Assembly: GCA_011390085.1 (NCBI GenBank)
Contig: JAABTB010000032.1
Coordinates: 1 to 12,578 of the forward strand
Direction: 5' to 3'
Length of the DNA: 12,578 nt
Source: Desulfobacula sp.
GTDB taxonomy: Bacteria; Desulfobacterota; Desulfobacteria; Desulfobacterales; Desulfobacteraceae
Positions 1 through 8,866 of this stretch are shown here, one piece after another (positions within the stretch are counted from its first letter, which is position 1; each line of letters begins with the position of its first letter). Made by a program: the position numbers and the translations under genes. The notes beneath the pieces were generated by a model that worked only from the letters and a program-made list of their open reading frames with translations, was not told where the DNA came from and searched no databases.

Positions 1-1
1 C

Positions 2-1852
2 ATTACCCTGACCTCTTCCCTTTTTGTGGCCCTGGTCGTTAATCCGGCCATGTGCGCCTTTTTCATGAAGGCCAAACCCCTGAATACGGGCAACGCATTA
101 ACGGCCCGGGAGATCGAAGCTGAAGGCGAAAAACCAATCGAAATCAAAGGCCTGGTATTGACCTCCTACACAAAGCTGCTCAATAAGGCCATGGATCACA
201 AGTTCTCCGTGTTAGCGGGCTCCTTTGCCATGCTGGTCATCTTTTTCATGGTCTGGCTGTATCGGATCGGAATTGAAAAACCTGTGGAGCTTTTCCCGGC
301 CATTGATCCCATATCCGTGTATGTCAATATCGATATCCCGGAAGGGGCTGATATCCAATATATTGACCGAACCGTTAAAAAGGTTGAAATGGCCATCACC
401 GGCCGGCCCGAAGGCGATTATACCGAAGCCCTGGGGCTTCAGGAGCATGAAAATGCCGACGGCACCAAATTCATGGCGCCGAGCAATATCAATAATATCG
501 AACATATGTATTCAAAAGTCGTTCAGAATGCAGGGGCCTCCATATTTGATTCCAATCTTCCCAACCATATCGGGATCCAGTTTATTGATTTTGAACACCG
601 AAAATCCCCCACCAAGGATGACCTGGAAGAATTGAGACAGCGGGTCAAAGGCATTGCCGGTGTTAAAATCACGGTGGACCAGCAGCAGGAGGGGCCTCCC
701 ACGGGTCCGCCCATTAACATCGAAATTTCGGGTGACAGTTTTGAGGTTTTAAGTAAAATCGCAGAAACCATGAAAAAGGCAGTGGAAGCCATCCCCCATG
801 TCAAAGATGTCCGGGATGATTACCAGGGCAGCCTTCCCAGCGTGGAAGTCATCATTGACCGCCAGAAAGCCGCCCTCTTCGGCCTCACCACCAGCGCCAT
901 CGGCTTTGCATTGAAAACCGCCTATAACGGCCTGGATGTATCAACCTTTTATGAAGGGGATGAAGATTACGACATTGTTGTCAAGCTGACCGAATCCGAC
1001 CGCCAGGTGGCCGATGTTCTTCACAAGCTCATGATCCCGACGCCCGGGGGAAACCTGGTGCCGCTGACCACCCTGGCCTCCATCGGGTATAAGGTGACCC
1101 TTGGGGATATTGTCCGGAAAAACCATGACCGCGTGGTCACGGTCAAGGCCAATGTGGATGAGGCCAAGACCACCGGAACCGTTGCGAGAATGGCGGCCAT
1201 GGAACTCTTGAAAAAGGTCGAGCTTCCGCCCGGATACCGGTATAAATTCACGGGAGAAGATGAAGAGCAGAAAGAGTCCCAGGCGTTTTTGAGCAAGGCC
1301 TTTGCCATTGCCCTGTTTCTGATTTTCCTCATCCTGGTGACCTTATTCAATTCCGTGATCCAGCCGGTCATCATCATGATTTCCGTGGTCCTGTCCCTTG
1401 GCGGGGCCTTCTGGGGCCTGGCCGTGATTAAATCGCCCTTCGGCATCATCATGACCGGGGTCGGCATCATCTCCCTTGCCGGTGTGGTGGTGAACAACGC
1501 CATTGTTCTCATAGATTATACCAACAGGCTGAGGGAAAAAGGGCTGGGTGCCAGGGAAGCGGTTCTTCTGGCAGGGGCCACCCGGTTAAGACCGGTTTTT
1601 CTGACGGCCGTCACCACCATCCTAGGGCTTTTGCCCATGGTCACGGGCATCAGCTATGATTTTCATGTCATGGAAATGACACTGGCCAGCGAGTCCAGCC
1701 AGTGGTGGAAATCCATGGCCAGCGTGGTGATTTTCGGCCTGATGCTGGCCACGGTCCTGACCCTGGTGGTGGTACCGGTCCTGTATGAATCCATTGAAAA
1801 CGCCAAGGCCTTTTTTATTCGGCCACGGAAATCAGTTCAACATCAAAAATAA
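2..1852 (+). CDS. RND-family efflux permease, C-terminal half (5' truncated by window edge)
   Basis: This is the inner-membrane proton-driven pump of a tripartite efflux system, by family. The frame is open from base 2 with no start, and the first codons (ITLTSSLFVALVVNPAMCAFF) match RND transmembrane helix 6. The GTG at 26 is therefore internal and the N-terminal half lies upstream. The 616 visible residues then show helix 7 (about 66-88), a long periplasmic porter/docking loop (about 95-425), and helices 8-12 (about 432-595). The loop has PPTGPPINIEISG near 232. Helix 10 reads GVVVNNAIVLID, so Asn sits where AcrB has Lys940, as in many HAE1-type pumps. It is followed by the conserved TRLRPVFLTAVTTILGLLP. 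The aspartate pair of helix 4 is not visible. The last 38 bases overlap the end of the convergent isomerase gene. A fusion protein and outer-membrane factor would be expected upstream. Substrate cannot be told from this half. Confidence 0.93.
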   Translation: MTLTSSLFVALVVNPAMCAFFMKAKPLNTGNALTAREIEAEGEKPIEIKGLVLTSYTKLLNKAMDHKFSVLAGSFAMLVIFFMVWLYRIGIEKPVELFPAIDPISVYVNIDIPEGADIQYIDRTVKKVEMAITGRPEGDYTEALGLQEHENADGTKFMAPSNINNIEHMYSKVVQNAGASIFDSNLPNHIGIQFIDFEHRKSPTKDDLEELRQRVKGIAGVKITVDQQQEGPPTGPPINIEISGDSFEVLSKIAETMKKAVEAIPHVKDVRDDYQGSLPSVEVIIDRQKAALFGLTTSAIGFALKTAYNGLDVSTFYEGDEDYDIVVKLTESDRQVADVLHKLMIPTPGGNLVPLTTLASIGYKVTLGDIVRKNHDRVVTVKANVDEAKTTGTVARMAAMELLKKVELPPGYRYKFTGEDEEQKESQAFLSKAFAIALFLIFLILVTLFNSVIQPVIIMISVVLSLGGAFWGLAVIKSPFGIIMTGVGIISLAGVVVNNAIVLIDYTNRLREKGLGAREAVLLAGATRLRPVFLTAVTTILGLLPMVTGISYDFHVMEMTLASESSQWWKSMASVVIFGLMLATVLTLVVVPVLYESIENAKAFFIRPRKSVQHQK

Positions 1853-2504
1853 GAGCTGCATTGGGCCCTATGGGTTCCGGACCGTTTTCCCCATAGGCCA
1901 GATCGGAAGGTATGAAAAGCTGCCATTTGGAACCGGTTTTCATGAGCTGAAGGGCTTCAGTCCAGCCGGGAATCACCCCGTTGACCGGGAAAGAAACCGG
2001 CTCTCCCCGTTTGTAAGAGCTGTCAAATTCAGTGCCGTCCACCAGGGTGCCCCGGTAGTGGGTGGTGACCGTATCCGACTCCTTGGGCATCTTGCCGGTT
2101 CCCTCTGTGATCACCTTATACTGCAAGCCGCTTTTCAAGGTGATGACCCCATCCTTTTTTGAATTTTCCGAAAGAAAGGTTTCCCCCGCCTTTTTATTTT
2201 TTTCACCGGCCATTTTAATCTTCTCCGTTTGTTTTGCCATCATTTCCTTTTGAAATAGGGTCATGGCAGAGGCCATTTCCTCATCGTTAAGCAAGGGTTT
2301 TGCTCCTGACAGGGCATCCTTGAACCCTTTCATGAGCATGTCGGTATCGACATCAATGGCGTCTCTTTTAAAATGATTCCCCATATTGATGCCGAGTATG
2401 TAACTGATCTTGTCCTTATCGGTCTTCAGCACTGTGGCATCTGCTGCGAAGACCTGAGTTGCCATACATAATACGGCCAGTATTCCCATCCATCCTGATT
2501 TCAT
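1815..2504 (-). CDS. Secreted FKBP-type peptidyl-prolyl cis-trans isomerase (Mip/FkpA-like)
   Basis: This 229-residue protein is predicted to catalyse proline isomerisation and act as a folding chaperone outside the cytoplasm. A signal peptide covers about residues 1-20, ending TQVFA before AD. Residues about 30-115 form the helical, charged FKBP_N dimerisation region typical of Mip and FkpA. Residues about 120-228 form the FKBP domain, with GLQYKVITEGTG, THYRGTLVDGTEFDSSYKRG, a PGWTEALQLM segment and IPSDLAYGENG before the closing IFDVELISV strand. Length fits the Mip/FkpA class. The ATG has GGGGGA about 4 bases upstream. The gene runs convergent with the RND permease and overlaps its last 38 bases, and is divergent from the hybrid kinase. 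It appears monocistronic. It may help fold envelope proteins, but no partner is implied by context. Only the family is certain. Confidence 0.93.
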   Translation of the reverse strand: MKSGWMGILAVLCMATQVFAADATVLKTDKDKISYILGINMGNHFKRDAIDVDTDMLMKGFKDALSGAKPLLNDEEMASAMTLFQKEMMAKQTEKIKMAGEKNKKAGETFLSENSKKDGVITLKSGLQYKVITEGTGKMPKESDTVTTHYRGTLVDGTEFDSSYKRGEPVSFPVNGVIPGWTEALQLMKTGSKWQLFIPSDLAYGENGPEPIGPNAALIFDVELISVAE

Positions 2505-2575
2505 CTTATCCCCCGGTTATTATAGGCGCCTGCCCGGCGGGATTCCGCCCGACAGACATTGGTTGCGTCTTGGCA

Positions 2576-2608
2576 ATTATCATGTTTCATTTGCCTTGTC
2601 AAACAAGG
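2576..2608 (-). promoter_or_regulatory. Candidate sigma-70 promoter and palindromic operator of the isomerase gene
   Basis: On the minus strand TTGACA (2597-2602) is followed 15 bases later by GATAAT (2576-2581). The spacing is short of the optimal 17. The -35 sits inside a perfect palindrome, CCTTGT-CAA-ACAAGG (2594-2608), which could be a repressor site. It lies 72 bases or more upstream of the isomerase ATG. Boxes are seen directly; function is inferred. Confidence 0.4.
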
Positions 2609-2640
2609 AAGTTACCCATCAGCAATTCTCGGTGACAAAA

Positions 2641-2733
2641 ATTAGTTATACATATTTTTTGTATTTTTTATATGCTATGGTGAATCGCAAAAATGTCCAA
2701 AACAGCCTGGAAGGCATACAACATCCATAAATT
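2641..2733 (+). promoter_or_regulatory. AT-rich leader of the hybrid kinase with an extended -10-like motif
   Basis: This stretch is far more AT-rich than its surroundings, with runs of T around 2655-2669. It holds TGCTATGGT (2673-2681), which resembles an extended -10 element. I see no convincing -35 at the usual distance. No Shine-Dalgarno motif lies close to the kinase ATG; the nearest purine block, GGAAGG at 2709-2714, is 19 bases away. Initiation may thus be weak or SD-independent. Confidence 0.25.
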
Positions 2734-5700
2734 ATGGAAAAAAACGGCTCTAAATCTAAAAACATATGCCCGGTCACCGGGCTTCTGGTAACAACACATC
2801 CTGAATGGACAGCAGTTCCCCTTGGGCACAATTATTCTTCAAGTTTTTCCCTGATCGGTGAAAGAATCGTATATACCGTTCCCAAAGGTCCCTTAAGCCC
2901 TGAGGGAATAACGGCTTTTCACGCCATGCATAAAAAATATCTGGAAGCCGTGGGTCTCGCTGGCAAGCCTTATGTTGAAATCCGTGATAACAGCGGGGTC
3001 ACCGGCATCCCCTCCAGAGAGGTCCGGGTCCGGCATTCGACCCTGACCCTGAAAGAAGTTGATGCCGGCTGCTTGTCCGGATTCTGGCTGTTTAACGCCC
3101 CCATGATTTTAAAGAACGTCTATAATGTGGGTATTCTTCTGAAAAAACCCGGCATCCCCATGAAGGCTGTGGATGATTATACTGCCGCCGTCACGGCCGC
3201 CCTTACCGTGCTCAACTCAAAGGGGATTCCGGCAGGATTTCCGGAAGAGGGCGGGCTCTCCCAAAAAGCCGGATACTTCAAGGTAATGAACTGGGGGAAA
3301 CTTGAAAATACGACCTGGAAGGCCAGGCAAATATATAGAAAGCGGTTGGTGGAGTTTAATAAAAAAACGCCTTGCAGACTGACGGTTCTTTTAGGGGTGA
3401 ACGCCCTGATGAAAACCGTGATCAAGATGAGCCGTATGCTGGCGCCGTTTAAGGTCATTGTTGCAGACAACCTGGACCAGACCTTAAAGATAATTGAAAA
3501 GGAAAAACATCTTCCTGATATCCGGGCGGGAAAACCGGACGAAACCATCAGCCCCGATGACCTCCGGGACGAATTGCTGAAACATATCGGATCATTAAAC
3601 TGGGATGAAAGAGGGCTTTCTTCCGACAAAATACAAGAAGACCACCCTTATAAGGAAGTGTTCCTTGCCCTGAATATCGTCAAAAAAGACCTGGATATTA
3701 TTTTTGAAGAACGGGCCAGTGCGGAACAGCACCTCCGGCAGAGCGAAGAAAAATACAGGGCGATCCTGGAAAACATAGAAGATGCTTATTATGAAGTGGA
3801 TTTTAAGGGAAACCTGGTCTTTTTTAACAAGGTTTTGTCCCATATGCTGGGATATTCGGCCGATGAACTGACCAATATGAATTATACCCGGTTTGTGGCA
3901 AAGGAATCTGCTGCTGAGATGATGGATGTGTTCAATCGGGTATATTCCACCCATAGCCCTGAAAAGGAGTTCGGGTGTGAATTGATCCATAAAGACGGAC
4001 GGCGGCTCTATGGCGAGATATCCATTTCCCTGAAAAAGGATATTCATCATCAGGTCATTGGATTTATGGGAGTGGTAAGGGATAAGACCGACAAAAAAGC
4101 CCTGGAAGACGAACTTACTCGACACAGGGACAACCTTGAACAGATGGTTGAACAAAGAACTTCCCAGCTTAAGAAGGCAAACATTGATCTCAAGATCGAA
4201 GCCAATGAAAGAAATTATGCGGAAAAAATCAATACAACGCTTTTTGATATTTCCAATGCCGTCACCACCACTCCCAGCCTTGAGGATCTTTACAGATCCA
4301 TTCATAAAAGCCTCAACGAAATCATGTGCCTGTCCAATTTCTTCATCGGCATTTATCATGAAAAAAAGGACCTGATCCATATTGTCTATGAGGTTGATGA
4401 ACTTTCCGAAGAGATTAAGGAAATACAAGAAGTCTCCGGTTTAAAATCCCTTTCCGGCGAAGTGATTTTCGGGAGAAAACCCCTGCTTCTGACCCGGGAA
4501 ATGCTGGAACTGCGCAGCGATCAAAAGACCGTCATCGGGACGGTTCCCCTGGTCTGGCTGGGGGCTCCGCTGATGATTCAAGATCGGATCATCGGCCTGA
4601 TATCGGCCTATAGCTATTCCGATCCCGAGTATTTTACAAAAAAAGATCTGGATATTCTCATCGCTGTTTCCAGTCAGATTGCCATTGCCATTGAAAGAAA
4701 ACAGGCCCTGGACAATCTCAAGATCCGGGAAGAAAAATACCGGCGCCTCATAGAGACCACATCGGTAGGATACTGGCAGATTGGAAAAGACCGGCAGACC
4801 ACGGATGTGAACCAGGCCATCTGCAGGATGCTGGGCTATGACGAACAGGAGCTGTTCGGCTTCTCTCCCATTGATTTTGTGGATCAGGACAGTAAACGGC
4901 TCCTGCAGGAACAATTTTCAAAAATGGCCCTTACCCAATCCCGTAATTATGAGCTGACCTTTATCAAAAAGAACAAGGAACGGCTCTATGCCAATCTGGA
5001 TTCGACCTCGATTTTTGATGAAAACAATGAATTTCAGGGTTCTTTTGCATTTATCACCGATATTACCCGGCGGGTCATGGCCGAGGAAGCCTTGAGCAAG
5101 GCCAGGGACCAGGCAGAGCAGGCAACCAGGGCCAAAAGCGAATTCCTTGCCAATATGAGCCATGAAATCCGCACCCCCATCAACGGGGTCATCGGCATGG
5201 CCGAACTGATGATGGATTTCGACTTCGATGATCAGCAGCAGACCTATTTAAAAACCATTTCCAATGAGGCGGATGCGCTTTTGGGAATCATCAATGATGT
5301 CCTGGATTTTTCAAAAATAGAGGCCGGCAAGCTGGAGCTGGAGGAGATCCCCTTCAATCTGTTCCAGACCATCGAGTCACTTGCCGCTTCCCTTGCCGTC
5401 AGGGCCGAGAAAAAAGGGCTTGAATTGATTTCCTATCTTGAGCCGGATATCCCTGCTCAGGTGTTGGGAGATCCGGGACGATTGAGACAGATCCTGATGA
5501 ACCTGGTGGGAAATGCTTTAAAATTCACCCATGAAGGGGAAATCTTCCTTAAGGGTGAAAAACTGGGGGAAGACCATGGCCAGGTGCTCTTGAAATTTTC
5601 AGTCAAAGATACGGGTATCGGAATCCCAAAGGAAAAACAGGACCTCATTTTTGAAAGCTTTTCCCAGGCAGACGGATCAACCACCCGGAAATATGGAGGA

Positions 5701-7083
5701 ACAGGACTTGGCACCACCATATCAAAACAACTGGTGGAACTCATGGGGGGGGAGATCGGAATGGAAAGTGAGCCCGGAAAAGGGAGCACCTTCTGGTTTA
5801 CCGTCCAATTCGGTCCGCACCAGGGGGATTCGCCAATTTCAAAGGCCTCAGCCGTGGATTTAAAGGGGTTGAACATTCTCATTGTGGATGATAACCCCAC
5901 CAACCGGTATATTTTTACAAAATACCTGGAATTTTTCGGGTGCTCCGCCTTTACCGCACAAAATGGAGAGCAGGCCCTTGAATTTTTTGGAAAAACAACC
6001 TCTGAAAAAAGCATCGATCTTGTTTTAATGGACGTTCAAATGCCGGGAATGGACGGCTTTGAGGTGTCCAGGGCCATCAGAAAAAACAAGGGCGCTGTTC
6101 CCATTATCATCCTCACCTCCATGGGCAGAACCGGGGACAGCCGGATCTGCAGGGACATCGGAGTCCAGGGATATTTGTCCAAACCGATCAAGCGAAATGA
6201 TCTAAAAATGACCATCGGCTCTGTTCTCGGACTCGTTGAAAAATCAGCTGCCGATACAAAAGATCTTGTGACCCGGCATTCCGTTGCCGACGAACAACGG
6301 CAAACCGTGTGGATTCTTCTGGTTGAAGATTATCCCACCAACCAGAAAATTGCAGAAAAAAATATCACCCAGACAGGATTTAACATGGTCCTGGCCCAAA
6401 ACGGCAAAGAAGCGGTGGACATATTCAAAACCCGGAAATTTGATCTGGTCCTCATGGATATCCAGATGCCGGTCATGGATGGTTACGAGGCATCCCGACG
6501 GATACGGGATCTTGAAAAACAGGGGACCGGGTTTGATTCCGGTTTAATGAGGATTCCCATTGTCGCCATGACGGCCCATGCCGTCTCCGGCATCCGGGAT
6601 AAATGTCTTGAGGCCGGTATGGATGATTATATATCCAAACCCTTAAGAAGAACCGATCTCATCGCCATGATCAACAAATGGACCCCTTCAAAAACCGGGA
6701 CAGACCCGCTGCTCCCTGAAGAAAAACACAGGCCCCCTGCAACGGACCCCATTGATTTTGAAAAGGCCCTGAAAGAATTTGAAAATGACCGGGACTTTCT
6801 GACGGAGGTCCTGGAAGAATTTATCCGGACCGTGGGAGAACAGCTCCCGAAAATCCGGCAGGCTCTTGTTTCAAAAGATGCGGACACCTTGAAACAGGAA
6901 GCCCATTCCATAAAGGGGGGAGCCGCCAACCTCACGGCCTGTGAGTTGTCAAAAGCAGCCGGAGTGCTTGAAGATATTGGGAAAACAGCGCATTTTGAAG
7001 ATGGGCCGGAGGCCTTTGAAGCGTTTGAAAAAGCCTATCTAGGGCTTAAAAATTACAACCTGCCGACTATAATCGACCTTTAA
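2734..7083 (+). CDS. Soluble hybrid sensor histidine kinase (PAS-GAF-PAS-HisKA-HATPase-REC-REC-HPt)
   Basis: This 1449-residue sensor carries a full phosphorelay in one chain. Residues 1-330 match no family I can name and contain CPVTGL at 12-17. Next come PAS (about 335-455, [19 protein letters not shown]), a coiled coil (about 455-500), GAF (about 500-655), and a second PAS (about 665-785). HisKA has [14 protein letters not shown] with phosphoacceptor His810. HATPase has Asn927 in the N box, DTGIGIP at 959-965 and GTGLG at 989-993. Receiver 1 has Asp1052/Asp1053, acceptor Asp1100, Thr1128 and Lys1150. Receiver 2 has Glu1198/Asp1199, acceptor Asp1242, Thr1280 and Lys1302. The HPt has His1391 in [10 protein letters not shown]. 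No transmembrane helix or signal peptide is evident, so it should sense a cytoplasmic cue. A TAA at 2728-2730 makes the ATG at 2734 the first possible start. No cognate regulator is adjacent, so it is an orphan here. Its last 45 bases overlap a possible small convergent ORF. Domain calls are firm; signal and output are unknown. Confidence 0.95.
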   Translation: MEKNGSKSKNICPVTGLLVTTHPEWTAVPLGHNYSSSFSLIGERIVYTVPKGPLSPEGITAFHAMHKKYLEAVGLAGKPYVEIRDNSGVTGIPSREVRVRHSTLTLKEVDAGCLSGFWLFNAPMILKNVYNVGILLKKPGIPMKAVDDYTAAVTAALTVLNSKGIPAGFPEEGGLSQKAGYFKVMNWGKLENTTWKARQIYRKRLVEFNKKTPCRLTVLLGVNALMKTVIKMSRMLAPFKVIVADNLDQTLKIIEKEKHLPDIRAGKPDETISPDDLRDELLKHIGSLNWDERGLSSDKIQEDHPYKEVFLALNIVKKDLDIIFEERASAEQHLRQSEEKYRAILENIEDAYYEVDFKGNLVFFNKVLSHMLGYSADELTNMNYTRFVAKESAAEMMDVFNRVYSTHSPEKEFGCELIHKDGRRLYGEISISLKKDIHHQVIGFMGVVRDKTDKKALEDELTRHRDNLEQMVEQRTSQLKKANIDLKIEANERNYAEKINTTLFDISNAVTTTPSLEDLYRSIHKSLNEIMCLSNFFIGIYHEKKDLIHIVYEVDELSEEIKEIQEVSGLKSLSGEVIFGRKPLLLTREMLELRSDQKTVIGTVPLVWLGAPLMIQDRIIGLISAYSYSDPEYFTKKDLDILIAVSSQIAIAIERKQALDNLKIREEKYRRLIETTSVGYWQIGKDRQTTDVNQAICRMLGYDEQELFGFSPIDFVDQDSKRLLQEQFSKMALTQSRNYELTFIKKNKERLYANLDSTSIFDENNEFQGSFAFITDITRRVMAEEALSKARDQAEQATRAKSEFLANMSHEIRTPINGVIGMAELMMDFDFDDQQQTYLKTISNEADALLGIINDVLDFSKIEAGKLELEEIPFNLFQTIESLAASLAVRAEKKGLELISYLEPDIPAQVLGDPGRLRQILMNLVGNALKFTHEGEIFLKGEKLGEDHGQVLLKFSVKDTGIGIPKEKQDLIFESFSQADGSTTRKYGGTGLGTTISKQLVELMGGEIGMESEPGKGSTFWFTVQFGPHQGDSPISKASAVDLKGLNILIVDDNPTNRYIFTKYLEFFGCSAFTAQNGEQALEFFGKTTSEKSIDLVLMDVQMPGMDGFEVSRAIRKNKGAVPIIILTSMGRTGDSRICRDIGVQGYLSKPIKRNDLKMTIGSVLGLVEKSAADTKDLVTRHSVADEQRQTVWILLVEDYPTNQKIAEKNITQTGFNMVLAQNGKEAVDIFKTRKFDLVLMDIQMPVMDGYEASRRIRDLEKQGTGFDSGLMRIPIVAMTAHAVSGIRDKCLEAGMDDYISKPLRRTDLIAMINKWTPSKTGTDPLLPEEKHRPPATDPIDFEKALKEFENDRDFLTEVLEEFIRTVGEQLPKIRQALVSKDADTLKQEAHSIKGGAANLTACELSKAAGVLEDIGKTAHFEDGPEAFEAFEKAYLGLKNYNLPTIIDL

Positions 7084-7197
7084 AATCAGCAGCGCCTCTC
7101 TCAGCGTATTAACGAACTGATAGAAGAGGATGGTATAATCTTCATCCGCTATTTCATATTGTCCCCATTCCGCAAAATTTTTATATTTGTCCGTCAT
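7039..7197 (-). CDS. Possible 52-residue small protein of unknown function
   Basis: Reading the minus strand, an ATG at 7195-7197 opens a 52-codon frame ending at TAG (7039-7041). It starts [20 protein letters not shown] and is rich in Tyr, Phe and acidic residues, followed by a Leu-rich helix-like segment (TLREALLIL). It begins only 7 bases after the stop of the FmdE-family gene, so it could be the last cistron of that operon. It overlaps the convergent kinase end by 45 bases. Against it, no clear Shine-Dalgarno precedes the ATG and I recognise no family. It could be chance. Confidence 0.35.
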   Translation of the reverse strand: MTDKYKNFAEWGQYEIADEDYTILFYQFVNTLREALLILKVDYSRQVVIFKP

Positions 7198-7204
7198 CTT
7201 TTGA

Positions 7205-7741
7205 TCAGATTTTCTGTTCTACCTTCTGAAAACAGGGAATGCACAGACTTTTCCCGTCAAAGAGCCGGATGCGGGATTCCATGGTTTTTTCCCCGCAATC
7301 GGCGCAGGGAATGCTGTTCATGATCCGGGCGGGCCTGACCGGCGGAAGATGAACTTCCGATGTTTCAAAAAGGTCGCTCAAGTCCGCCTCCAGTATTTTT
7401 TTGATCCTGATGCTGCGGTCCTGTTCGTCTCCTGCAAACTCATTTTTAAATACGGCCCGGAATCCTTTTTGCGTATCCCGGTCATAAAAGGTAAAGGCGG
7501 CTTTGCCGAAATCCTTGTGGATCAGGTTTCCCTTGCCAAAGGAACACCCGGTCAGAAACTGGACCGCGTCCACGGCGCACATATCGGTTTCCGTGACGCA
7601 GACCGGGGTCGTGGAATTGCAGATGTCCAGTTTTTCCATGGCCAGTTCCGACACCCGGATGCCAATGGTGAGTCCGGGGCAGTTGTGGCCGTGGAATTCA
7701 ATGGTTTTATCGATTAAGGCTCTCTCCAATGTGCATGCCAT
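7205..7741 (-). CDS. FmdE-family protein with C-terminal zinc ribbon
   Basis: The 178-residue protein matches the FmdE family, named after formylmethanofuran dehydrogenase subunit E but common in bacteria without that enzyme. The N-terminal domain has FHGHNCPGL (His17, His19, Cys21), then ETDMCAVDAVQ with Cys55, and LTGCSFGKGNL with Cys66. These are the conserved metal-site residues of the family. The C-terminal part has two CXXC pairs (Cys146/149 and Cys167/170), a treble-clef or zinc-ribbon element. The domain pair fits the FmdE plus zinc-finger architecture. The ATG has a good Shine-Dalgarno (AAAGGAGA). It follows the MBL lipoprotein gene after 27 bases, so cotranscription is likely. No signal peptide is seen, so it is cytoplasmic, unlike the two lipoproteins before it. 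Biochemical role is unproven; a metal, molybdopterin or C1-related function is only a guess from the family name. Confidence 0.88.
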   Translation of the reverse strand: MACTLERALIDKTIEFHGHNCPGLTIGIRVSELAMEKLDICNSTTPVCVTETDMCAVDAVQFLTGCSFGKGNLIHKDFGKAAFTFYDRDTQKGFRAVFKNEFAGDEQDRSIRIKKILEADLSDLFETSEVHLPPVRPARIMNSIPCADCGEKTMESRIRLFDGKSLCIPCFQKVEQKI

Positions 7742-7768
7742 GAGTCTCTCCTTTATATTGCTGAAAAA

Positions 7769-8866
7769 TTATATCCGGATTTCAAGGATTTCTCCGATGT
7801 CCATAATTTTAAACCGGGCCGGGTCAAGCCCCCTGTCTTTGATATGGCGCAAAAGGTCCAGTCCGGGAAACCCGGCAGGTTCCTTTCCGAGATGAAAGGT
7901 GCCCCACTGGGTGGGGATGAAAAACCTTGCCCCAAGCTCGTCAAACCCTTTGATTGCTTCTTCTATGTTCATATGCTGGTAATTCATGAACCATCTGGGA
8001 TGGTAGGCCGTGGTGGCCATAAAGGCATAATCGATGCCTGGAAGTTTTCTGCCGATTTCTCTGAAGCCTTTGAAATAGCCTGAATCTCCGCCAAAATACA
8101 GGGTGGCCCTATTCGTAACAAGAAGATAGGAAGCCCAGAGGGTTTTATTGCGGCCCTGGCCGATCCTCATGGACCAGTGCTGGGCCGGAAGGCAGACGAG
8201 TTTTGATCCCTTATCCAGCTCGGCTTCTTCCCACCAGTCCATTTCAACGACATTGGTTTTGTTCATGTCCAGGACCAGGTCTTTTAAACCTTTGGGCACA
8301 AATACGGCGGCATGTTCAGGAAGGGCTTCCATACTGTCCCGGTCCAGGTGGTCATAATGATTGTGGGAAATGATAATGTTCACATTTTTGGCAAAGGCGT
8401 TGATCTCTTCCAGGCTCAAAGCCGGCGGGGTCAGCCTTGCCGGAAGAAGGGCCCGTTTTGAAAAAATGGGGTCCGTCAGAAAATAGGCGTCCCCCAGGCG
8501 GATTAAAAAGGTATTGTGCCCGATCCAGAGGATAAAATCACCCTGAGTTTTTGCAATTCTTTCGGCTGTACCGGGAATCATAGAGGGCAGAAAGCTTTTT
8601 TCCTCTTTTGTATACACCTCTTTTGAAAAAAATTTCCATCCCAGCACATCCCGAAAGCGCTTGTCCGGCATTTTCATCCAGGGGGCAAAGAACCGGCCGT
8701 TTTCATGATGAGGCGCATAAAGATCCTGGATCCGGGTTTCCTCGACCCGCTCGGCCCATACTGCCTCTGAGAAGCTCTCCTTGTCCCTGGAGGAACAGGA
8801 AAAAAGAACCGGCAGGATGACCAGGAGCAGGACGGCCGGATACCAGGCTTTTTTCAGAAGGGTCAA
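7769..8866 (-). CDS. Lipoprotein metallo-beta-lactamase-fold hydrolase, NAPE-PLD/UlaG-like
   Basis: This 365-residue predicted lipoprotein has a basic start (LLKK), a hydrophobic stretch and the lipobox LFSC with Cys24. The fold signature begins at WIGHNTFLI (114-122) and TDPIFSKR. The metal site is SHNHYDHLD (His168, His170, Asp172, His173), with PAQHWS (His230), GGDSGY (Asp261) and QHMN (His298). This arrangement matches the NAPE-hydrolysing phospholipase D branch, which cleaves phosphodiester bonds of N-acyl phosphatidylethanolamines. The substrate here is not established. The start is TTG (8864-8866), overlapping the previous stop as TTGA. AGGAG lies 7 bases upstream, and the signal peptide demands this start, because the next in-frame Met (residue 65) comes after the lipobox. 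The enzyme should act on the outer face of a membrane. It is translationally coupled to another phosphoesterase lipoprotein, which suggests joint work on envelope phosphodiesters. Confidence 0.92.
   Translation of the reverse strand: MTLLKKAWYPAVLLLVILPVLFSCSSRDKESFSEAVWAERVEETRIQDLYAPHHENGRFFAPWMKMPDKRFRDVLGWKFFSKEVYTKEEKSFLPSMIPGTAERIAKTQGDFILWIGHNTFLIRLGDAYFLTDPIFSKRALLPARLTPPALSLEEINAFAKNVNIIISHNHYDHLDRDSMEALPEHAAVFVPKGLKDLVLDMNKTNVVEMDWWEEAELDKGSKLVCLPAQHWSMRIGQGRNKTLWASYLLVTNRATLYFGGDSGYFKGFREIGRKLPGIDYAFMATTAYHPRWFMNYQHMNIEEAIKGFDELGARFFIPTQWGTFHLGKEPAGFPGLDLLRHIKDRGLDPARFKIMDIGEILEIRI

Noticed and set aside
26..28. GTG at 26 as the start of the RND gene
   Set aside because: The frame is open to base 2 and the upstream codons continue the helix 6 sequence, so this is an internal Val codon.
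1021..1512. Minus-strand open frame opposite the RND permease
   Set aside because: The sense frame is clearly conserved RND helices; the antisense product has no family features.
1785..2162. Plus-strand frame opposite the isomerase
   Set aside because: It is a shadow of the FKBP domain, whose minus-strand reading carries all family motifs.
2518..2525. TATAAT on the minus strand just before the isomerase start
   Set aside because: It would leave a leader of only about 8 bases overlapping the ribosome site and has no -35 at 17 bases.
3595..4428. Long minus-strand open frame of 277 codons opposite the kinase
   Set aside because: It lies wholly within the PAS/GAF coding region, encodes low-complexity hydrophobic sequence without a recognisable domain, and is explained by codon bias of the sense gene.
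6900..7083. Kinase gene ending early by frameshift
   Set aside because: The HPt helices appear complete before the stop and the tail is a short unstructured extension, so no truncation is needed.
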